In this document: in pieces, positions 13,883 to 17,746 of the stretch
How positions within the stretch are numbered: the first letter of the stretch is position 1
Layout: every line of letters starts with the position of its first letter
From: an archaeon
GTDB lineage: Archaea; Iainarchaeota; Iainarchaeia; Iainarchaeales; Iainarchaeaceae
Reading direction: 5' to 3'
Length of the DNA stretch: 17,746 bases
Assembly (NCBI GenBank): GCA_024653865.1
Contig: JANLHD010000047.1
Location: 1 to 17,746 of the forward strand
Program-made: the position numbers and the translations under genes
Notes under the pieces: generated by a model
Seen by the model: the letters and a program-made list of their open reading frames with translations, nothing else
The model's database searches: none
What the model was told of the DNA's origin: nothing

Positions 13883-14821
13883 ATGAAAATCGCGGCAATT
13901 TTATTAATTCTCATCATTGCAATAAGCGGGTGCTCTGATTCTAATTCGAATGGCCAGGATTTGGAACCAAAAAACCCCGAAAACCCCCCGCAACTCGACC
14001 CGGTTGAATCCGAGTGGGACGCAATTCGCGCAAATAATGCCGCGCAGTTTTCACCCGAATGGGGAACGCCGGTACTTGCAGGAATCAGCACAAACAATTG
14101 GGAGGACAGCGCATTCATTTCCGGCGACGGGCAAACCCTCTATTTCACCTACTACCCCGGAGACATCACAGCGGACATGGCAAAGCTCGAATTCAAGGAT
14201 GATTTCGACATATTCTACAGCCCAAAGCCATTCACGCAAAAATTTGTGCACCCCATTTCCAAGGACATTTGGAGCGAAGCCGGGGCAATGATTTCAGGGG
14301 GCGACATTTATTACATGTCTAACTTTCTCGAGCAGGATGAAATCGGCGTGATTGAGGCGAACGATAATATTTACAAAAACAGCGAACGCCTACCCTTCAA
14401 CACACTCGGATACGAAACAGACCCGCATTACTGCGCCGCGCAGGACGAATTGTACTACTGGGTGACGCCAAGCTATGTGGACTTCAAGCCGGGCGACATT
14501 TACGTATACAAGGACGGCAAATCAACCCTGCTCGGGCCACCCATTAATACCGACGCACACGACCTTGAACCATTTTTGACAAAGGACTGCCAAACCATGT
14601 ACTTCACATCACACAGGAACGGGAAGGGGGAAATATTTGTCTCCAAAAGGCTCGGCGAATTCGCATGGCAAGAACCAAGCCTTGTGGCAACCAGCCCCTT
14701 CGGAGTCGGAAAGGCAACCCTAACCGATGACGGCGAATACCTCTTTTTCGTCCAGGGCTTTAGCAGCGCCTTGGGCGCTAACAACGCGGACATACTCTAC
14801 GTGCAAAGAAAGGCGAACTAG
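13883..14821 (+). CDS. Predicted lipoprotein with PD40/TolB-like beta-propeller repeats
   Basis: The 312-residue protein starts with a lipoprotein signal, MKIAAILLILIIAISGC, with the lipid-carrying Cys at 17 in ISGC. An Asn/Pro/Glu-rich linker follows. The rest contains repeats of the PD40 (WD40-like beta-propeller) type: GDGQTLYFTYYPGD with FDIFYSPK, GGDIYYMSNFLEQ with DNIYKNS, AQDELYYWVTPSY with DIYVYKDG, DCQTMYFTSHRNGKGEIFVS, and TDDGEYLFFVQG with DILYVQR. Such propellers usually bind proteins or glycans; in this surface setting a binding or sensing role is inferred. It starts 33 bases after the prs stop without a clear Shine-Dalgarno or TATA box, so it may depend on the prs transcript. 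Specific ligand unknown. Confidence 0.85.
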   Translation: MKIAAILLILIIAISGCSDSNSNGQDLEPKNPENPPQLDPVESEWDAIRANNAAQFSPEWGTPVLAGISTNNWEDSAFISGDGQTLYFTYYPGDITADMAKLEFKDDFDIFYSPKPFTQKFVHPISKDIWSEAGAMISGGDIYYMSNFLEQDEIGVIEANDNIYKNSERLPFNTLGYETDPHYCAAQDELYYWVTPSYVDFKPGDIYVYKDGKSTLLGPPINTDAHDLEPFLTKDCQTMYFTSHRNGKGEIFVSKRLGEFAWQEPSLVATSPFGVGKATLTDDGEYLFFVQGFSSALGANNADILYVQRKAN

Positions 14822-14829
14822 AATCAAAA

Positions 14830-14850
14830 AGCTTTATTTGCAAAAAAGCT
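14830..14850 (+). terminator. Weak hairpin after the lipoprotein gene
   Basis: AGCTTT (14830-14835) and AAAGCT (14845-14850) form a 6-bp stem around a 9-base loop just after the stop codon. No T run follows, so terminator function is uncertain. Confidence 0.3.
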
Positions 14851-14872
14851 GCAGATGGTTGATGTAAAGAAG

Positions 14873-14880
14873 TATAAATG
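14873..14880 (+). promoter_or_regulatory. TATA box for the GT2 gene
   Basis: TATAAATG is centred about 25 bases before the ATG at 14901, ideal spacing for a leaderless transcript. Confidence 0.6.
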
Positions 14881-14900
14881 ACCTTTTACAGAATATTTAC

Positions 14901-15626
14901 ATGGAAGAAAATAACGTAATATTGATACCTGCCCATAATGAGGGCAATGTAAAGCGATACAGGTATGATCGTTTGGGGAAGCTGGTTGATAGAAAAAGCC
15001 ACAGATTTGAATACCTTAGAAGAACTATTCAAGAGATTAGAAAGGCTCGTTTTACAGGCAGAATTATAGTTGTTAATGACGGAAGTACCGATAATACTGC
15101 ACAAATTGCAATAGAAGAAGGTGCTGAAGTGATTAATTTAGAAAAGCGCACGGGAAAAGCCCAGGCTATTTTTTATGGGCTGGCAAGAGTTGCTCGTTCA
15201 AATCCAACTAGCGTCTTAATTATGGATGCGGATTTGGAACAACCATTCAGCAGCAACTACAAAGAAGACCTGGGGAATCTTATAAGGGCAGCAAATAGTG
15301 CAACCAAAGAAGGCCGCATACTTCAGGTAATCGCCAATGTCCATGAATTAACAAAACCATGGGCGCTTACATCAGAAAGTGGGATCAGGTGCTTTAGCAG
15401 AAGCGGACTGGCCGAGTTAGTAAAAGCAAAAAAAGACTTTGTAAGAGAGTTTCAACTTGAAGAATACTTAAACAGGTTTTTTGAACACCATACAGAGACA
15501 ATCTGGACAAGACTAAAATTCAGGCCACCTTGGCAAACTTCAACAGCAGTAAAATACCAAGGAAAAAAATCTGCATCAATATCAGCAAAAGCAAAAATAA
15601 GGCCAATACCCCGGCATAAAAAATAA
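14901..15626 (+). CDS. Family 2 glycosyltransferase (GT-A fold)
   Basis: This 241-residue protein shows the GT2 core: NVILIPAHNEG (5-15), RIIVVNDGSTDNTAQIA (54-70) for nucleotide-sugar binding, NLEKRTGKAQAIFYGL (79-94), and VLIMDADLEQP with D109-x-D111 for the metal and sugar nucleotide. The C-terminal part has a probable acceptor region (LTSESGIRCFSRSGLAELV) and ends in a basic tail. There are no membrane segments, so it is cytosolic or peripheral, perhaps making polyprenyl-linked sugars like dolichyl-phosphate sugar synthases. A 16-residue insertion (about 17-34) separates the first strand from the usual helix. Base composition and codon use (many AAT, TTT, GAA, AGA) are more AT-rich than neighbouring genes, a hint of separate origin. 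Donor and acceptor unknown. Confidence 0.88.
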   Translation: MEENNVILIPAHNEGNVKRYRYDRLGKLVDRKSHRFEYLRRTIQEIRKARFTGRIIVVNDGSTDNTAQIAIEEGAEVINLEKRTGKAQAIFYGLARVARSNPTSVLIMDADLEQPFSSNYKEDLGNLIRAANSATKEGRILQVIANVHELTKPWALTSESGIRCFSRSGLAELVKAKKDFVREFQLEEYLNRFFEHHTETIWTRLKFRPPWQTSTAVKYQGKKSASISAKAKIRPIPRHKK

Positions 15627-15663
15627 AACGCTTTAATGCCTGATACCGGTTGTGCAAGATTAA

Positions 15664-15867
15664 ATGGGAAAAAAGCCAAAAAAACAAAAAACGCAACCTT
15701 TAAATACATCCGCCGCACCTTATGTATACAAGGGAATAGTAGAAACTAGAAAGAACATTTCAAAATCGAATTCTCCCAAAAAAAAAGTTCTTCGCTCCTA
15801 CACGGAAGATGAACATAAAAACAATACAAGAGGTGAACAACAAAATGATACAGTTAGATTACTGTAA
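15664..15867 (+). CDS. Doubtful lysine-rich small ORF
   Basis: A 67-codon ORF from ATG 15664 with a basic, low-complexity product (MGKKPKKQKTQPLNTSAAPY at the start, many Lys/Asn/Arg later). A weak TATA-like CTTTAATG (15632-15639) is about 28 bases upstream. No family is recognised. It contains a better TATA box (15698-15706) in its interior and overlaps the start of the zinc-finger microprotein by 23 bases in another frame. It may be a chance ORF in an AT-rich leader. Confidence 0.25.
   Translation: MGKKPKKQKTQPLNTSAAPYVYKGIVETRKNISKSNSPKKKVLRSYTEDEHKNNTRGEQQNDTVRLL
15698..15706 (+). promoter_or_regulatory. TATA box, probably for the zinc-finger microprotein
   Basis: CTTTAAATA matches the TTTAAATA boxes seen before the genes at 16026-17282 and 17685. 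A start about 26 bases downstream would give a leader of about 115 bases before the microprotein ATG at 15845. The micro-ORF ATGTATACAAGGGAATAG (15722-15739) sits near the expected transcript start. Confidence 0.5.
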
Positions 15868-15958
15868 GGAATGCCACGAGGTATTCCAGCTCAGCGACAA
15901 CTTCGGCACACTGCAAATAGTGTCGGGTGCGCACAGGGCAAATTGCAAAAAGCAATAA
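15845..15958 (+). CDS. Zinc-finger-like microprotein (37 residues)
   Basis: The product has C7-x2-C10 (YCKECHEVF) and H30-x3-C34 (GAHRANCKK), a CCHC-like set that could bind one zinc ion. The interior LSDNFGTLQIVSG could form a short hairpin between the two ligand pairs. ATG 15845 is chosen because GAGGTGA (15830-15836), a strong Shine-Dalgarno, ends 8 bases before it. An in-frame ATG at 15809 would give 49 residues but lacks such a site. Codon use (CAG, CTC, AGC, GAC, AAC, TTC, GGC) resembles highly used genes here, unlike the AT-rich leader before it. A hairpin follows the stop by 4 bases. Function unknown; single zinc fingers this small often bind nucleic acid or another protein. Confidence 0.7.
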   Translation: MIQLDYCKECHEVFQLSDNFGTLQIVSGAHRANCKKQ

Positions 15959-15962
15959 AAAA

Positions 15963-15986
15963 TTGTTTGGGAGAAAAGGCAAACAA
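15963..15986 (+). terminator. Hairpin after the microprotein gene, possible terminator
   Basis: TTGTTTG (15963-15969) and CAAACAA (15980-15986) form a perfect 7-bp stem with a 10-base loop, 4 bases after the microprotein stop. An A9-C-T7 run follows at 15997-16013, which could terminate transcripts from both directions between the convergent genes. Confidence 0.5.
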
Positions 15987-16025
15987 CCCTTTCCCCAAAA
16001 AAAAACTTTTTTTACCCAAAGGAAG

Positions 16026-17282
16026 TTATTTTCCCAGCCTTTTGAGGACCCGGGAAATTACTTCCTCACTATAACCCTGCTTTCTAAGCGCCGCACCGAG
16101 CTCTGAGGAAGAAAACGTCGCGGCGTCGTCCTTTAGAAGGGCAACGACCTTGTCAACCTGGCGCCCCTCCCTTCTGGCAAGGAAAGACTGCTCGGAAATC
16201 GGCTTTGATTTCTGCAAATCCTCAAGAACCTTTTTCGGGTCGGGCCTTGAAGGCACCACAACAAGAGCAGGCATGAAGGGTTTTGGTTCTGGAGCAATTG
16301 CAATCTGCGTCTGGCGAACAGACCCGGCGGGTTCGGGGGCGCTTGCGTTCGGCCCCGCCATTGAAGTAGCCCCAATGCCTTTTAGCTGTGCGTAAATGCT
16401 CGGAAGTATGAAAGCACCCATAGAATAAATTATGGGAGTGTAAAGAATCGAAATTACCCCCCCTACAACAATGCCCGCAAGTACGTTTGATGTGAGGGCC
16501 TCAATGCCCACCCGCCCGATTGCTTGGACAAACCAAAATGCGATTGAGACAAGAACAACCGCAAGCCCTGCAACAAAAGCCGTGATAAAAATATCGCCAA
16601 CTCTGCCAGCGGTAAGCGCCCATGCCTCTTTTGTGGTTTGGGTAATGCCCTGATCCTTGTGCAAAAAAATTGTGGGTGCAAGATATAGCCTTATGGCATT
16701 GTAAATAACAATGAAAAAATACGGTAGCGAGAGCAGTATAACTCCAAGAATCAGAGCCAAGGAAACCAGTGGAACAAAAAACGCAACAACAAAAGCGCTA
16801 AAGCCGAGGAATAGGAGCACGAAAAAATAAATCCTCCACTTTCCGTTATACCATGAGGTCCATGCAAGAAGTTGGTTGTAAATCAAAAGCACAATATACC
16901 TCAAAAATTTTCCGAAGGGAAAGGGCGCGGTTTCAAAGCCCACAATCTGCAGTGCCCGAACCTGCATTAGCGTCACCACAAAACCAAGGGAAAATAAAAA
17001 AAGCAAAGACAGAGGGATAATTAATAGCACAAAAACAATTACATTCTGAAGCAATAGCCCGGCGAATTGGGTTAACTGCGCCTCGGAAAAAGAGCCTCCC
17101 GGGGGCAAGGCCGCAGCCGCAGAAACAATCTGGTTTGCAAGATCGCCAAAAACAAGCAGCAAAAGTGCGCCAAAAACAACGTACATTAAAATTGTGAGCA
17201 CAATGTGGGAAAATATGTACCTCCACATTTTTGGGTCATGCCATTTAGTGAGGGCATTTTTTGCTACAACACCAATATCCAT
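16026..17282 (-). CDS. Polytopic membrane protein with cytosolic helical C-terminal domain
   Basis: The 418-residue protein was not assigned to a named function. Roughly six to seven hydrophobic segments lie between residues 25 and 300, including ILMYVVFGALLLLVFG, a pair near 80-115, FFVLLFLGFSAFVVAFFVPL, a pair near 175-205, and two more near 235-300. Several loops resemble the membrane domain seen in DUF4013 and GDPD-associated proteins (for example FIVIYNAIRLYLAPTIFLHK followed by ITQTTKEAWALTAGRVGDIF). After residue 300 comes a Pro/Ala/Ser-rich linker, then a basic helical segment and a final ELGAALRKQGYSEEVISRVL helix pair of UBA-like look. TTTAAATA (17312-17319) is its TATA box. It follows tRNA-Pro on the same strand but with its own promoter. 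Confidence 0.8.
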   Translation of the reverse strand: MDIGVVAKNALTKWHDPKMWRYIFSHIVLTILMYVVFGALLLLVFGDLANQIVSAAAALPPGGSFSEAQLTQFAGLLLQNVIVFVLLIIPLSLLFLFSLGFVVTLMQVRALQIVGFETAPFPFGKFLRYIVLLIYNQLLAWTSWYNGKWRIYFFVLLFLGFSAFVVAFFVPLVSLALILGVILLSLPYFFIVIYNAIRLYLAPTIFLHKDQGITQTTKEAWALTAGRVGDIFITAFVAGLAVVLVSIAFWFVQAIGRVGIEALTSNVLAGIVVGGVISILYTPIIYSMGAFILPSIYAQLKGIGATSMAGPNASAPEPAGSVRQTQIAIAPEPKPFMPALVVVPSRPDPKKVLEDLQKSKPISEQSFLARREGRQVDKVVALLKDDAATFSSSELGAALRKQGYSEEVISRVLKRLGK

Positions 17283-17311
17283 TCAAATCAAATAGAATAA
17301 AATCCCCGTGC

Positions 17312-17319
17312 TATTTAAA
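17312..17319 (-). promoter_or_regulatory. TATA box for the polytopic membrane protein gene
   Basis: The minus strand reads TTTAAATA, 30-37 bases before the ATG at 17282, implying a leader of only a few bases. Confidence 0.6.
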
Positions 17320-17340
17320 GGTTCCGAATGCGCATTTTCA

Positions 17341-17350
17341 AAGAAAAAAG
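17341..17350 (-). terminator. T-rich tract after tRNA-Pro
   Basis: Downstream of the tRNA on the minus strand the sequence reads CTTTTTTCTTT, a pyrimidine/T run of the kind that ends archaeal tRNA transcripts. Confidence 0.4.
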
Positions 17351-17357
17351 AAGGGAA

Positions 17358-17431
17358 TGGGAGCGGGAAGATTCGAACTCCCGCCGCAGCGTCCCGAACG
17401 CTGAATCCTAACCAGGCTAGACTACGCTCCC
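17358..17431 (-). tRNA. tRNA-Pro (anticodon CGG)
   Basis: The minus strand folds into a full cloverleaf of 74 bases including the discriminator A. The acceptor stem is GGGAGCG/CGCTCCC (7 bp). The D arm is GTCT/GGAT with two G-T pairs and an AGCCTGGTTA loop. The anticodon arm is CAGCG/CGCTG around TTCGGGA, giving anticodon CGG with G37, as expected for proline (codon CCG). The T arm is GGGAG/CTTCC around TTCGAAT. CCA is not encoded and there is no intron in the anticodon loop. Confidence 0.96.
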
Positions 17432-17448
17432 AAAAAAAATCCAAGAAG

Positions 17449-17458
17449 GATAAAAAGA
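17449..17458 (-). promoter_or_regulatory. Possible box A for tRNA-Pro
   Basis: The minus strand reads CTTTTTATCC, centred about 22 bases before the 5' end of the mature tRNA. The stretch from 17432 to 17684 otherwise holds no convincing gene apart from the promoter and leader of the right-edge gene. Confidence 0.35.
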
Positions 17459-17593
17459 GGGGTTGGAAAAGGAATAAATACTCTTTAGTTGCCAATTCTA
17501 ACGGCAGGAGAGTTTCTGTTCCCTGTTTTTTCACAGACCTTAAGCGCAATTTTTTTCAAAAATACTCTCGCAACTTCTCGGATTACAAGAATG

Positions 17594-17601
17594 TTTAAAT
17601 A
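17594..17601 (+). promoter_or_regulatory. TATA box for the right-edge gene
   Basis: TTTAAATA lies about 88 bases before the ATG at 17685. A transcript starting some 26 bases after it would have a leader of roughly 60 bases, long for this genome. Confidence 0.55.
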
Positions 17602-17633
17602 GTTCCCGCGACCTAACATTAATCTGTTTTTAG

Positions 17634-17663
17634 AAAAACCAAACCGAATTGTTTTTGGTTTTT
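17634..17663 (+). other. Leader hairpin upstream of the right-edge gene
   Basis: AAAAACCAAA (17634-17643) and TTTGGTTTTT (17654-17663) are perfect 10-base reverse complements with a 10-base loop. It lies in the leader between the TATA box and the Shine-Dalgarno and could act as an attenuator, RNA-stability element or temperature-sensitive structure. Confidence 0.6.
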
Positions 17664-17684
17664 TGATTTAGTGGGGGTTAAGTT

Positions 17685-17746
17685 ATGGACGAAAAGTTTT
17701 TGGGAAAACTAAGCGACAAGTCCAGCGAAGAAAACTTCTCATCCTA
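17685..17746 (+). CDS. Start of a rightward gene, truncated by the window
   Basis: ATG at 17685 opens a frame of 20 codons to the window edge (MDEKFLGKLSDKSSEENFSS). GGGGGT (17673-17678) lies 6 bases before it as a likely Shine-Dalgarno. The N-terminus is charged and not a signal peptide. Too little is visible to name a product. A TATA box and leader hairpin precede it. Confidence 0.6.
   Translation, partial: MDEKFLGKLSDKSSEENFSS

Noticed and set aside
15722-15739. Five-codon ORF at the expected transcript start before the microprotein
   Set aside because: Too short to support as a gene; noted only as a possible leader ORF.
17308-17598. A 96-codon plus-strand ORF through the tRNA region
   Set aside because: It runs through the antisense of tRNA-Pro and lacks a promoter or ribosome site of its own.

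Overview
This window looks archaeal. Many start codons have a TATA-like box about 25-35 bases upstream and no ribosome binding site, as expected for leaderless or short-leader transcripts. The NMN adenylyltransferase is the archaeal NadM type. NucS ends in a PCNA-box-like tail. A tRNA-Pro(CGG) gene lacks an encoded CCA. The mix of short intergenic gaps, a complete aspartate-to-NAD gene set, a bacterial-type PRPP synthetase and several lineage-restricted membrane proteins would fit a DPANN-type archaeon such as Diapherotrites. That placement is inference and was not tested.

Layout. At the left edge is the 5' part of pdxS (minus), divergent from nadC (plus) across a shared AT-rich promoter. nadC, nadM and nadB run rightward and meet nadA, which is transcribed leftward. 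With NadB (aspartate to iminoaspartate), NadA (quinolinate), NadC (nicotinate mononucleotide, using PRPP) and NadM (dinucleotide), this is the de novo NAD route except for the final amidation (NadE, not seen). A leftward block follows: a GT-C-like multi-pass membrane protein, a serpin lipoprotein, a ferric-reductase-like membrane protein and nadA. Next come nucS and a pterin carbinolamine dehydratase (plus), converging through an inverted-repeat terminator on a CNNM/CorC-type transporter, enolase and an uncharacterised protein (all minus). A divergent promoter region then leads to prs (PRPP synthetase, which supplies NadC's co-substrate) and a PD40-type lipoprotein (plus).

From about 14.8 to 15.96 kb is a more AT-rich patch with a GT2 glycosyltransferase, a doubtful lysine-rich ORF and a well-supported 37-residue zinc-finger-like microprotein that has a strong Shine-Dalgarno. 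The right end holds a polytopic membrane protein with a helical C-terminal domain (minus), tRNA-Pro (minus) and the first 20 codons of a rightward gene with a structured leader.

Most notable points: a 20-base duplication of the nadM start, creating a small upstream ORF with a hairpin and a TGATG overlap; the zinc microprotein; a ferric-reductase-like protein that has lost two of the three usual heme histidines; an 8-base G run in front of it; a surface serpin; and palindromes at the enolase, prs and CNNM promoters. No CRISPR array, insertion sequence or clear new defence system was seen.
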